This document shows positions 1 through 9,900 of a stretch of DNA of 64,000 nucleotides, piece by piece (the first letter of the stretch is position 1; every line of letters begins with the position of its first letter). Below the pieces are notes generated by a model. That model worked only from the letters and a program-made list of their open reading frames with translations. It was not told where the DNA came from and searched no databases. The stretch comes from JABCPE02 sp963518955. GTDB lineage: Bacteria; Bacteroidota; Bacteroidia; Flavobacteriales; Weeksellaceae. The position numbers were made by a program, and so were the translations under genes. The DNA lies in assembly GCA_963518955.1 (NCBI GenBank), contig CAUQKI010000001.1, positions 62,001 to 126,000 on the forward strand, written 5' to 3'.

Positions 1-125
1 AGGTATCTTCTGATCTTATAGTCTTCTGCGATTCTATCTCCATAATCATTTCCTCCAAACCAGTTAGAATCCCAACCTCTAATGATTCCTAATCTATTAC
101 CAATTGGATTTGTCTTCTGTCCCAT
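1..125 (-). CDS. rpsC: 30S ribosomal protein S3, N-terminal part (runs off the window)
   Basis: Only the first 41 codons are in the window. The reverse strand starts at the ATG at 125 and reads MGQKTNPIGNRLGIIRGW, the conserved S3 N-terminus. S3 lies at the mRNA entry channel of the 30S subunit. The gene follows rplV by 7 bp, the normal order in the S10 cluster, and the cluster clearly continues beyond the left edge. Confidence 0.95.
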   Translation of the reverse strand, partial: MGQKTNPIGNRLGIIRGWDSNWFGGNDYGDRIAEDYKIRRY

Positions 126-132
126 ACCTTGA

Positions 133-537
133 TTATTGATTTTCTGATTTATTACCTAAAATTAAAGTCACATGGTTAGATCTTTTTCTAATTCTGTAAC
201 CTCTACCTTGTGGTGCTGGTCTCAATCTTTTTAATTGTCTAGCACTATCCACATAAATCTCTTTTACAAAAAGATTTGCTGCTTCTATATCAGCGTTAGG
301 ATTTTTCACCTGCCAGTTAGCAATTGCTGATAACAACAATTTTTCTAACTTATTAGAAGCCTCTTTTTTAGAGTATTTTAGGATATATAATGCTTTATCT
401 ACATTTTCTCCACGGATGATATCAGCAACTAATCTCATTTTTCTTGGAGAAGAAGGACAATCATTTAGACATGCTTTTACCACATCTCTATTTGCTGCTT
501 TTCTAGCTAATGCACTGTTTTGTTTTCTTATTCCCAT
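133..537 (-). CDS. rplV: 50S ribosomal protein L22
   Basis: 134 codons. L22 lines the peptide exit tunnel. The family pattern is visible: an N-terminal KACLNDCPSSPRKMRLVADI segment, and the C-terminal RLRPAPQGRGYRIRKRSNH segment that forms the extended beta hairpin. It is slightly longer than E. coli L22 because of a basic N-terminal extension. It lies 5 bp after rpsS and 7 bp before rpsC, so all are surely co-transcribed. Confidence 0.97.
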   Translation of the reverse strand: MGIRKQNSALARKAANRDVVKACLNDCPSSPRKMRLVADIIRGENVDKALYILKYSKKEASNKLEKLLLSAIANWQVKNPNADIEAANLFVKEIYVDSARQLKRLRPAPQGRGYRIRKRSNHVTLILGNKSENQ

Positions 538-542
538 GACTA

Positions 543-821
543 TTATCTGCTACCTTTATTTTTATTACCCGCGTGACCTCTGAAAGATCTTGTCGGAGAA
601 AATTCGCCTAACTTATGACCTACCATATTTTCAGTGATATATACAGGGATAAAAGATTTCCCATTGTGCACTGCTATAGTTTGTCCTACCATGTCTGGAG
701 AAATCATAGATGCTCTAGACCATGTTTTAATTACTGTCTTTTTACCAGACTCTATATTTGCTTGAACCTTTTTCTCTAATGAATGGTGAATAAAAGGTCC
801 TTTCTTAAGTGATCTTGCCAT
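543..821 (-). CDS. rpsS: 30S ribosomal protein S19
   Basis: 92 codons starting MARSLKKGPFIHHSL, the conserved S19 opening, and containing HKLGEFSPTRSFRGHAG near the C-terminus. S19 forms a complex with S13 at the head of the 30S subunit and contacts the A-site side of the intersubunit bridge. It is normal in length and sits between rplB (2 bp gap) and rplV in the standard order. Confidence 0.97.
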   Translation of the reverse strand: MARSLKKGPFIHHSLEKKVQANIESGKKTVIKTWSRASMISPDMVGQTIAVHNGKSFIPVYITENMVGHKLGEFSPTRSFRGHAGNKNKGSR

Positions 822-823
822 AA

Positions 824-1645
824 TTATTTTCTTTTAGATACGATGTAACGGTTAGACACTTTGTTTTTCTTTCTAGTCTTGTAACCTTTAGCTGGTTTAC
901 CGTTTCTAGATCTTGGGTGACCACCAGATGATCTACCTTCACCACCACCCATTGGGTGATCTACTGGGTTCATAACTACCGCTCTAGTTCTTGGTCTTCT
1001 ACCCAACCATCTGCTTCTACCTGCTTTACCAGAAACAGTAAGCTGATGATCTGAGTTTGATACTGAACCTATCATTGCCATACACTCTACCAAGATCATT
1101 CTTGATTCTCCTGAAGGCAATTTAACGATAGCGTATTTTCCATCTCTTGAAGTCAACTGTGCTGAAGAACCTGCACTTCTTGCAAGAATTGCCCCTTGTC
1201 CTGGTTTCATTTCTATACAAGAAATTACTGAACCCAAAGGAATGTTCTTCAATTTCATAGCGTTTCCTATTTCAGGAGCTACATTTTCCCCAGAAACTAC
1301 TTTTTGCCCTACTTTGATACCAGCTGGAGCTACGATATATCTCTTTTCTCCATCTGCATATTCTAGTAATGCGATAAAAGCTGTTCTGTTTGGATCATAC
1401 TCTACAGTTTTTACAGTAGCATCAACATTAAATTTGTTTCTTTTAAAGTCAATGATTCTGTACTTCTTTTTGTGTCCACCTCCGGTGTAACGCATGGTCA
1501 TTTTACCTGTGTTGTTACGCCCACCTGATTTCTTAATACCAAAAGTCAAAGATTTCTCTGGCTTGTTGGTAGTAATTTCATCAAAATTGTTTACAATTCT
1601 GAATCTCTGTCCCGGGGTGATAGGTTTTAATTTTCTAACAGACAT
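824..1645 (-). CDS. rplB: 50S ribosomal protein L2
   Basis: 273 codons, full length. L2 is essential for subunit association and the peptidyl-transferase region. The most conserved part of the family is present near the C-terminus, VDHPMGGGEGRSSGGHP, which includes the histidine implicated in peptidyl-transferase function. The gene is 22 bp downstream of rplW; this AT-rich spacer is the largest gap inside the cluster, and I see no terminator in it. Confidence 0.98.
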   Translation of the reverse strand: MSVRKLKPITPGQRFRIVNNFDEITTNKPEKSLTFGIKKSGGRNNTGKMTMRYTGGGHKKKYRIIDFKRNKFNVDATVKTVEYDPNRTAFIALLEYADGEKRYIVAPAGIKVGQKVVSGENVAPEIGNAMKLKNIPLGSVISCIEMKPGQGAILARSAGSSAQLTSRDGKYAIVKLPSGESRMILVECMAMIGSVSNSDHQLTVSGKAGRSRWLGRRPRTRAVVMNPVDHPMGGGEGRSSGGHPRSRNGKPAKGYKTRKKNKVSNRYIVSKRK

Positions 1646-1667
1646 TACTATTATTTATAATTAATTA

Positions 1668-1955
1668 TTAATTTGCAAAAACATCGATAACTTCACCTGC
1701 TTGAAGTTCTATAACTGCTTTCTTCAATTTGTTAGTTTTACCAACTTGAAGACCTTTTTTAGTGTATTTCATAGAAATTTTAGGAGCATAAATCATAGTC
1801 CTAACATTTGCTACCTTTACACCATAAGCTTCTTCTACAGCATTTTTAATTTGGATTTTATTCACTTTAGTATCTACTAAAAAAGAATATTGTCCTCTCA
1901 AATCTGTAAGATAAGTCGCTTTTTCTGAAATGATTGGTTTAATAATGATTGACAT
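1668..1955 (-). CDS. rplW: 50S ribosomal protein L23
   Basis: 95 codons. It begins MSIIIKPIISEKATYL, typical of L23. L23 sits at the tunnel exit and is the docking site for trigger factor and SRP. The central YGVKVANVRTM segment matches the family. It starts 3 bp after rplD in the normal order. Confidence 0.96.
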   Translation of the reverse strand: MSIIIKPIISEKATYLTDLRGQYSFLVDTKVNKIQIKNAVEEAYGVKVANVRTMIYAPKISMKYTKKGLQVGKTNKLKKAVIELQAGEVIDVFAN

Positions 1956-1958
1956 GAT

Positions 1959-2588
1959 TTATTTTCTTAAATTTTCTTGAAACTTCTCTACTGCACCTTC
2001 GAAGAATACTACCTGACCAGCGTTGATTAAATCATAAGAAGAGATTTCGTTATAATTCATCACTTTTGCTTTTGGTAAGTTTCTTGAAGATAAAAATACA
2101 TTCTTGTTTGCTTCGGCAAGAATAAACAATGACTTCTTACCTTCCAAACCTAAAGCATTCACTACATTAACAAAATCTTTTGTTTTAGGAGCAGAGAAAT
2201 TCAACTCTTCTAAAACTTTGATAGAATCTTCTCTCATTTTTTGAGAAAGAACAGATTTTTTCGCTAATCTTTTTAATGCTTTATTTAATTTAAATCTATA
2301 ATCTCTTGGCTTAGGTCCGAAAACTCTACCCCCTCCTTTGAATACAGGTGATTTGATATCCCCATATCTTGCAGAACCAGAACCTTTCTGTTTCTTCAAT
2401 TTTTTAGTAGAAGCAGTGATTTCACTTCTTTCTTTAGACTTATGCGTACCTTGTCTTTGAGCCGCAAGATATTGTTTCACTTCTAAGTAAACCGCGTGCT
2501 GGTTAGGCTCGATACCAAAGATAGCATCGTCTAACTGTACCTTTCTTCCGGTTTCTTTTCCTGATGTATTTAATACTACTAATTCCAT
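1959..2588 (-). CDS. rplD: 50S ribosomal protein L4
   Basis: 209 codons. L4 is a tunnel-wall protein and, in enterobacteria, the autogenous repressor of the S10 operon. The basic extended-loop region with GSARYGDIKSPVFKGGG and FGPKPRDYRFK is clear. Its start codon overlaps the last 10 bp of rplC, so the two are likely translationally coupled. I cannot tell from the sequence whether L4 feedback operates here. Confidence 0.97.
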   Translation of the reverse strand: MELVVLNTSGKETGRKVQLDDAIFGIEPNQHAVYLEVKQYLAAQRQGTHKSKERSEITASTKKLKKQKGSGSARYGDIKSPVFKGGGRVFGPKPRDYRFKLNKALKRLAKKSVLSQKMREDSIKVLEELNFSAPKTKDFVNVVNALGLEGKKSLFILAEANKNVFLSSRNLPKAKVMNYNEISSYDLINAGQVVFFEGAVEKFQENLRK

Positions 2589-3202
2589 TTTCTGATAATT
2601 ACATAAGAATTTTTAGCTCCCGGAACAGCACCTTTTACTATTAAAAGATTTTGTTCTTTATCTACTTTTAACACTTGAAGGTTTTGAACAGTAACCTGCT
2701 CACCTCCCATTCTACCAGCCATTCTCAAGCCTTTGAAAACTCTTGATGGATCTGAACCCGCACCGATAGAACCCGGAGCTCTCAATCTATTGTGCTGTCC
2801 ATGAGTCTGCTGCATTACACCACCAAAACCATGTCTTTTAACAACACCTTGGAAACCTTTACCTTTTGAAGTTCCTGTAACATCCACATACTCTCCTTCT
2901 ACGAAGATATCTACATTTACTTCATCTCCTAATTTCACATCCTCGAATCCATTATGGAATTCTACGATTTTTGCCTTAGGAGCAGAACCAGCCTTTTTGA
3001 AATGACCAGCTAATGCCTTTCCGACATTCTTTTCACTCTTGTCATCGAAACCTAATTGAACAGCTGAATAACCATCAACTTCTTCGGTTCTGACCTGTAA
3101 AACCGAGCACGGACCAGCCTGAATAACTGTACAAGGAATGTTTTTTCCTTCTTCGTTAAACAAAGAGGTCATACCGATTTTTTTACCAATAATACCTGAC
3201 AT
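2579..3202 (-). CDS. rplC: 50S ribosomal protein L3, first gene of the cluster here
   Basis: 207 codons starting MSGIIGKKIGMTSLFNEEGK. L3 nucleates 50S assembly. The VTGTSKGKGFQGVVKRHGF and RMAGRMGGEQVTVQNL segments are diagnostic. No rpsJ lies upstream: the next gene is divergent, and a strong Bacteroidetes promoter lies about 107 bp ahead of the start, so rplC leads the operon in this genome. rplC is normally second, after rpsJ. Confidence 0.97.
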   Translation of the reverse strand: MSGIIGKKIGMTSLFNEEGKNIPCTVIQAGPCSVLQVRTEEVDGYSAVQLGFDDKSEKNVGKALAGHFKKAGSAPKAKIVEFHNGFEDVKLGDEVNVDIFVEGEYVDVTGTSKGKGFQGVVKRHGFGGVMQQTHGQHNRLRAPGSIGAGSDPSRVFKGLRMAGRMGGEQVTVQNLQVLKVDKEQNLLIVKGAVPGAKNSYVIIRKWN

Positions 3203-3308
3203 TGTATAATTAAAAATTTATTTAAATTATTTTTCTTTACACTCATATTCAGTGGTTTACATAGATTTTATTCATAAACAAACACAATCTTCCCACTAAA
3301 TAAGTGTG

Positions 3309-3339
3309 CAAATTTAAGGTTTTTTTTTGAAACTACAAA
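3309..3339 (-). promoter_or_regulatory. Promoter of the rplC ribosomal operon
   Basis: On the minus strand the -7 element TAAATTTG (3316-3309) is preceded, after exactly 19 bp, by the -33 element TTTG (3339-3336). This matches the Bacteroidetes consensus TTTG-N19-TAnnTTTG. It predicts a 5' leader of about 100 nt before rplC. Confidence 0.75.
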
Positions 3340-3392
3340 TTGTAAGTCGTTTTTTTTCTGTATTTTATTATTTTTTTCTAACTTTGAAATCT

Positions 3393-4355
3393 ATGAAATT
3401 ATTCCATGTTTTCATTTTATTTTTACTCATCAGTTGTTCTAATCCAAAGGAACATTCCTACTTTTTTTATTACTGGCGAACAGAGTGGAATTTGGACAAA
3501 AAAGAGCAAGAAAACCTAAAAAAATCCCAATCACAAACTATATACACCAGATTTTTTGATATTGATAAAAAAGAAGGCAAGTTTACTCTTGTTGGGAAAA
3601 TTCATTTTTCGCAAAAAAGCGACCTTCCTCTCACGCCTGTAATTTTCATAACAAATCGGACTTTTTTTGGAATCAAAAAAGAAGAAATCCATTCCCTTGC
3701 GAAAAATACTCTTTCTCTTATAGAAAATATAAAAAACGAAAACAAACTCTCTCTGACTTCCGAAATACAAATAGACTGCGACTGGACGGAACAAACGAGA
3801 GAGGATTATTTTCTGTTTTTAGAAGAACTAAAAAATATTTCAAAACAAAAAATCACCTGCACCCTTCGGCTTCACCAAGTGAAAGACAAAGAAAAAACAG
3901 GATTTCCGCCCGTGGAAAAGGTTTACCTAATGTGCTACGCCACTTATTCGCCACTAGAAAACCAGCCGAAAAATTCGATTTTAGATGTTCCCACACTCAA
4001 AAATTACCTGATGAACATTGAGGAATATCCCATAAAAATGGACATTGCCCTTCCTTTATACTCTTGGGGAATCGTGAGCAATCATGTCGGGAAAAAGAAA
4101 CTCATCAATGCGCTGACGATAAATGATTTATCCCGAAACAAAAACTTTAAGAAAATTTCTGAAACAGAATTTGAAGTGTTGGAAGATGATTTTTATTTTG
4201 GTGTGTACCTCAGCAAAGGATTTAAAATCAAGATTGAGGAAATTTCCCAAAACCAATTAGACGAAGTAAAACATTTTTTGGATAAAAAATTAGACCATTA
4301 TAATATTATATACTATCATCTGGATAGTAAATTTGTAGAAAAATATACTTTATAG
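3393..4355 (+). CDS. Putative outer-envelope lipoprotein of unknown function
   Basis: 320 codons from the ATG at 3393. I prefer this start because it yields a lipoprotein signal peptide, MKLFHVFILFLLISCSN, with lipobox LISC; the upstream in-frame alternative would add a non-signal extension. I do not recognise the family. The mature part is mixed alpha/beta, with segments such as IQIDCDWTEQT, GFPPVEKVYLMCYATYSP and IALPLYSWG that look like strand ends of a TIM-barrel glycoside-hydrolase-like fold, but this is an impression and not a demonstrated relationship. It is 4 bp upstream of the exported repeat protein at 4360, so the two are probably one transcription unit acting in the envelope. A -7 box lies only 6 bp before the ATG. 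Confidence 0.8.
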   Translation: MKLFHVFILFLLISCSNPKEHSYFFYYWRTEWNLDKKEQENLKKSQSQTIYTRFFDIDKKEGKFTLVGKIHFSQKSDLPLTPVIFITNRTFFGIKKEEIHSLAKNTLSLIENIKNENKLSLTSEIQIDCDWTEQTREDYFLFLEELKNISKQKITCTLRLHQVKDKEKTGFPPVEKVYLMCYATYSPLENQPKNSILDVPTLKNYLMNIEEYPIKMDIALPLYSWGIVSNHVGKKKLINALTINDLSRNKNFKKISETEFEVLEDDFYFGVYLSKGFKIKIEEISQNQLDEVKHFLDKKLDHYNIIYYHLDSKFVEKYTL

Positions 4356-4359
4356 AATT

Positions 4360-6837
4360 ATGAAAAAACTTGTTGTTTCCCTCTCGCTTTTATTTTTTGT
4401 TCATAAAGCAAACGCCTGTGCGGATGTTAATTTAGACTATGAATATTTCAACTTGTTCGCTCAGGAAATGATACACTCGCCTGAATACGAGCCTTTTCTA
4501 TTAGCCTATGACACGCCTTTTTATGAAAGCCAAAATAAATTCCGAAGCGAAAATATAGAATCTTGGCAAAAATATTTTGACAACAAGCTTACCTATGATG
4601 AAACTTTGGCTCTCGTGCAGACTATCAGTCTAAAACACCTTCAAGACTGGTCTCATGGGAAGCTCACACATGTTTTAAGCAAAAAGCTTGGTGCTCAGTT
4701 TTTTAATAAGTATAAACAAGGGCTGACCTACCTCATCAAAGCCAAAGAACTGGAACCTTATATGGCGATTAACTTTGTTGCAGATGAAGATTCGTTTTAT
4801 TTCGATGTTGATAAAAATAGAAAAAATGCCACTCAGCTCAACTATTCCAAAACCATGGAAAGCCTGATGAAAGCTTACAAAACATCGACAAACAAAGAAA
4901 TAAAACTACGATACGCTTATCAAATCGTAAGGTTCAACCATTATACAAGAAACTACCAAAAGGCGATCCATTATTTTGAAACTTTGGTCGTTCCTCTGAA
5001 TTTAAAGTCGCCCATTTATTATTATGCCTTACAGCAAATGGCTGGCGCACAGAATGGTTTAGGTAAAAAAGAAGCTGCAAATTGGAATTTCTTCAAAGTT
5101 TTCATCCACAGCAGAGATTTGAAACAAAGCTCCTACACTTCTATGAAATTCTCTAATTCAGGCGATTTCGAAGGACTGCTCAGCAAGGCTAAAACTGCCG
5201 AAGAAAAAAATATGGCGTATTTCCTTTTAGCTTACAACGGCTACAGCAATCCCATGCCGCTGATGCAGAAAATGCTGAAAAACAATGCTGATTCTAAAAT
5301 CCTAAAAGTCCTCGCTGCCAGAGCGATTAACGAACTGGAGAGAAACTACCTCATGACTTATCCTTCTTGTAATAATAAGGACAAATGCCAAGACAAACTT
5401 CTTCCTGTAAGAACAGAAAGCTACTACACGGAATCTACCGATTTTTCCAAAGATTTACAAAAAATAATCACTGAAATAAAGGCTACTTCCAAAGATGTTT
5501 TCTGGGAACTCAGCGACGCTTATCTTCGTTTTCTGAATAAAGATTTCAATGGAAGCAATTTGGTTTTAAATAAAATAAAAACAACCAATTCTGACTATAT
5601 CCAGCAGATAGAAAAAATGAAAATGCTGAACGAAATCGTTTCTCAAACCAAAATAACGACAGAGTTTGAGGAAATTCTAATGAAAAAATACGGCAAAATC
5701 CTGCGAGAAGAACCCAGCAAAAATGAAAACGGCTGGTATAACTATCTCGGCACCAGAGATTTCATCATTGACATCATTGCCAACCGATATTTCGTAGAAC
5801 AGCAGGACGCAAAATCATTCCTTCTAAATAACAGCATCCACGCCCTACAATATTACCCAAATCTCGCTTTGACAAAGAAAATAGAAGCTTTCTACAAAAA
5901 GCCGAACAAAACGAGCTTTGAAAAATTCATCATCGAGCGGTCTATAAAAAACATTAACGCAGAGGCTTTCTTTGAGCTAATCTACGGCGACCACGCGATG
6001 CGTATGGCTGATTTCAAAAAGGCTAAAACTCACTACGAGAAAGCAGGAAGTTTTGAGGATATTTATATTAACAATGTCTATTATTATGGCGATGATAAAG
6101 AGAAAGCAAAAGACTATTTCAAAGATAAATACGATGGCTACAACCATATTTCAAGCCTTGTTTTTGGGCATAATGTCTGGGAAAGTTTTGACAGCCCGCA
6201 GGAAGTATCCATGAAAGCAGAAGACCTCAACCTCTTCCCTTTTATTAAACAGAAAATGAACAAGTTAGAACTTGCACAAGCCCTGATTCAGCTCGAAGAA
6301 ATAGGAAAAGAAAAATCCGTGAAAGGCGCGAAAGCCAATCAGCTCATAGGCAACCTACTCTATAACACCTCTGTTTTAGGGTATTTCCGTGAGCTTTTCA
6401 CTTTGGATATGAACAACAGCAACAGCCCTAAATTCCACTTCCATGAACAGGCAAGCGAGAGAAAATATGATTTCTCCTACAAAACCTTTTACGACAGCGG
6501 ATTCATAGAGCCAGATAATTTTGACCTTGCTATCGGCTACTACGAAAAAGCCCTAAAACACTCTAAAAACAAAGAGCAAAAAGCCAGAATTATTTTCCAA
6601 ATGGCAAGCGCAGAGCAAGGGAAATTCTATCAATGGGAAGCCAATCAGAATTTTTACATCGACTATTCTGACCCAGATTATTCAGAAAAAGTAAAAGTTT
6701 TTGAAGCTCAAATGAATCTTACGAAGAGAGAAAAATTCCGAACTTACTTCGCGGAGCTGAAAAAACATTACAAACGAACCCAAACCGTAAAAGACTTACA
6801 GACAAGCTGTTTGTACTTTGCCCACTATATGAGATAG
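4360..6837 (+). CDS. Large exported helical-repeat (TPR-like) protein, function unknown
   Basis: 825 codons. There is a Sec signal peptide at residues 1-19 (MKKLVVSLSLLFFVHKANA, cleavage before CAD). The rest is dominated by helix pairs with TPR-like spacing (for example AYQIVRFNHYTRNYQKAIHYF and DHAMRMADFKKAKTHYEKAG) and no enzyme motif that I can see. A CADVN sequence right after the cleavage site could allow a second reading as a lipoprotein, but the preceding residues (ANA) fit signal peptidase I better. It is coupled to the lipoprotein gene just upstream, so the pair may form an envelope complex. I do not recognise the family. Confidence 0.82.
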   Translation: MKKLVVSLSLLFFVHKANACADVNLDYEYFNLFAQEMIHSPEYEPFLLAYDTPFYESQNKFRSENIESWQKYFDNKLTYDETLALVQTISLKHLQDWSHGKLTHVLSKKLGAQFFNKYKQGLTYLIKAKELEPYMAINFVADEDSFYFDVDKNRKNATQLNYSKTMESLMKAYKTSTNKEIKLRYAYQIVRFNHYTRNYQKAIHYFETLVVPLNLKSPIYYYALQQMAGAQNGLGKKEAANWNFFKVFIHSRDLKQSSYTSMKFSNSGDFEGLLSKAKTAEEKNMAYFLLAYNGYSNPMPLMQKMLKNNADSKILKVLAARAINELERNYLMTYPSCNNKDKCQDKLLPVRTESYYTESTDFSKDLQKIITEIKATSKDVFWELSDAYLRFLNKDFNGSNLVLNKIKTTNSDYIQQIEKMKMLNEIVSQTKITTEFEEILMKKYGKILREEPSKNENGWYNYLGTRDFIIDIIANRYFVEQQDAKSFLLNNSIHALQYYPNLALTKKIEAFYKKPNKTSFEKFIIERSIKNINAEAFFELIYGDHAMRMADFKKAKTHYEKAGSFEDIYINNVYYYGDDKEKAKDYFKDKYDGYNHISSLVFGHNVWESFDSPQEVSMKAEDLNLFPFIKQKMNKLELAQALIQLEEIGKEKSVKGAKANQLIGNLLYNTSVLGYFRELFTLDMNNSNSPKFHFHEQASERKYDFSYKTFYDSGFIEPDNFDLAIGYYEKALKHSKNKEQKARIIFQMASAEQGKFYQWEANQNFYIDYSDPDYSEKVKVFEAQMNLTKREKFRTYFAELKKHYKRTQTVKDLQTSCLYFAHYMR

Positions 6838-6858
6838 GATTTTTTCGCTAAATAATCT

Positions 6859-6866
6859 TACCTTTG
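6859..6866 (+). promoter_or_regulatory. -7 element of the mfd promoter
   Basis: TACCTTTG matches TAnnTTTG. No good TTG at the right distance was found, so only the -7 element is called. Transcription would start near 6873, just ahead of the hairpin at 6881-6905. Confidence 0.5.
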
Positions 6867-6880
6867 CACCAATAGAGAAA

Positions 6881-6905
6881 CGATTTCGGAGCCATTCCGA
6901 AATCG
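6881..6905 (+). promoter_or_regulatory. Perfect stem-loop in the mfd leader
   Basis: CGATTTCGGA, loop GCCAT, TCCGAAATCG: a perfect 10 bp stem between the predicted start of transcription and the mfd ATG at 6934. There is no T-run after it, so it is not an ordinary terminator. It could be an operator or an RNA structure controlling stability or translation. Confidence 0.45.
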
Positions 6906-6933
6906 CTTCTTGTCATTTAATTTATACCTAAAA

Positions 6934-9900
6934 ATGAGCTTACAAACGATAGACAAATCACTATTAACCAAACTTTTAAACCAAAATTTCGGAGAAGAGA
7001 TTTTTCAAAATTGGGAAAAAACCGAGCATCTTTCCGTGAAAGGAGCAGTAGGTTCTGCCGTCAGCATTCTCGCTGCCGAGGCTTTCCTAAGCCAGCAAAA
7101 AACAATTCTTTTGATTACCGATGACAAGGAGGATTCCCACTACACAACCACCGAAATGGAGGAACTTGTTGGCGAAGAAAATGTCCTGCACCTGCCCAAC
7201 TCCTACACAGAGCCTTATCAGGAGGAGCGGACTAAAAACGCTAATTTGGTTTTGAGAACAGAGGTGATTAACCAACTGAATATCAATAACAAACAAAAAA
7301 TAATCGTAGCTCATATCTCTGCTCTGAATGAAAAAGTTCTGAAAAAAGAGGATTTCAAAATGATTTCTCACCGTATAAAAACGGGCGAAAAACTGGATTT
7401 TGATTTCACGGAAGAACTGCTCAATCAGTTTCATTTTAATTTGACAGATTTTGTCTCCGAGCCTGGTGAATTCGCAGTCAGAGGCGGAATTGTAGATGTT
7501 TTTTCCTACTCCAATGAAAAACCTTTCCGAATCACATTTTTCGGGAATGAAATAGAAAGCATCAAAACTTTTGACATAGAAACCCAGCTTTCCGTGGAGA
7601 AAGTAGATGAGTTTCAATTGGTTTCTAATATCAATCTTTCCACACAAGGCGAGAAAGTTCCATTTTTTGACTTGCTACCTTCGGACAGCTTGATTATCAT
7701 CAAAAACGCTTATTCTTGTTTGGATAAAATTGAAACTTTTTATCAAAAGGCTCAAAATCAATTTGATAAACTGAGCAAAACCATCAAACACCGAGAGCCT
7801 CACGAGCTGTTTCTTTCCAGTGAGGAGTTTTCAAGATGTTTTCAAAAATTCAGAACCATTGATTTTTCAAATAGTCCTTCATCAAAAATCATTCAGCTGA
7901 GCCAAACTCCACAGCCGAGTTTTCACAAGAATTTTGAACTTTTGATAGAGGATTTAATCACCAAAAAAGAACAAGGCTATGAGGTCTGGATTTCCTTTTC
8001 TTCCGAGAAACAAAAGGACAGATTGACAGAAATTATAGAAACCTTAGCTACTGAACATCAGCAGGATGCGGTTAATCATCTTTTTATGGCGTTTCAGTCA
8101 GAGCTTCATGAGGGCTTTGTGGATAGTCATTATAAAATCGCAGTTTATACCGACCATCAGATTTTTGACCGTTATCAAAGATTTAAAACCAAAGATTCTT
8201 TCGCCAAGTCTGAGCATTTGACCCTGAAAGACCTGATGCAGCTGCAGGTTGGAGATTACATCACACACATAGACCACGGAATCGGTAAATTCATGGGACT
8301 AGTCAAAGTAAATAACGATGGCAAAACGCAGGAATGCTTCAAGCTTTCTTATAAAAACGGCGATTTGCTGTATGTGAGCATCCACTCTCTGCACAAAATC
8401 TCAAAATACAACGGCTCGGAAGGCAAAGAAATCGCCCTTTCCAAACTGGGCTCTCCTGCTTGGAAAAACCTTAAACAAAAGACCAAAGCGAAAGTAAAAC
8501 AAATAGCTTTTGACTTAATAAAACTCTACGCACAGAGAAAAACCTCCAAAGGTTTTGCCTTCTCGCCAGACACCTATCTACAAGATGAGCTGGAGGCGAG
8601 TTTCATCTACGAAGACACACCAGACCAAGAGAAAGCGACCCATGATGTAAAAAAAGACATGGAGGCGGAAACCATTATGGACAGGCTTATCTGCGGCGAT
8701 GTAGGTTTCGGAAAAACGGAGGTCGCTATTCGTGCAGCCTTCAAAGCGGCTACTGATGGCAAACAAGTGGCTGTGCTGGTTCCTACGACCATTTTGGCGT
8801 TTCAGCATTTTAGGAGTTTCACAGAAAGGCTGAAAGATTTTCCTATCAATGTTTCTTATCTCAATCGTTTCCGAACAGCAAAACAGAAAAAAGAAACGCT
8901 AGAAGGTTTGGAAAGCGGTAAAATAGACATCGTGATAGGAACGCATCAGCTGGTTTCGGACAAGGTGAAATTCAAGGATTTAGGACTTTTAATCATTGAT
9001 GAAGAGCATAAATTCGGAGTAAATGTAAAAGACAAACTTAAAACCCTGAAAACCAACATAGACACCCTTACCCTGACCGCTACACCAATCCCAAGGACAC
9101 TGCAGTTTTCGCTAATGGCAGCAAGGGATTTATCCGTAATAAAAACACCGCCGCCGAACCGACAGCCTGTGGAAACCCAGCTGATAGGTTTCGATGAAGA
9201 AACGCTGAGAGACGCCATTTCCTACGAACTTCAAAGAGATGGGCAGGTGTATTTCATTAACAATAGAATTGACAATTTAAAGGAAATCGCTGGTCTTGTC
9301 CAAAGGCTCGTGCCTGATGCCAAAATCATCACTGGACACGGACAGCTGGACGGGAAAGAGCTGGAAGAGAGAGTTTTGGACTTTATGGATGGGAAATATG
9401 ATGTCCTCATCTCTACGACCATCGTAGAAAGCGGCGTGGATGTCCCGAATGCGAATACTATTTTCATCAATGATGCGCAGAGGTTTGGGATTGCAGACCT
9501 TCACCAGATGCGCGGTCGTGTGGGCAGAAGCGACAGAAAAGCCTTTTGCTACCTCATCACGCCGCCATATGATATGATAACCTCCGATGCCAGAAAACGA
9601 CTAGAAGCGATAGAGCAGTTTTCGGATTTGGGGAGCGGATTCCAGATTGCGATGAAAGACTTGGAAATCCGTGGCGCTGGGGATTTACTCGGTGCAGAGC
9701 AGAGCGGATTTATCAACGAAATGGGCTTTGAAACTTACCAAAAACTTATGCAGGAGGCTTTGGAGGAGCTTCAGGATGATGAGTCGTTTGAGGAATTATT
9801 TAATAATGAAGAAGACAGGAAAAAACTTTTCAAATCGGTAAAAGAAGTGAATATCGACACTGATTTTGAGCTGATGCTGCCTGACCATTATGTAGATTCC

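Noticed and set aside
8578..9504. Several open frames antisense to mfd
   Set aside because: They mirror the codon structure of mfd, lack promoters and have no protein-like composition.
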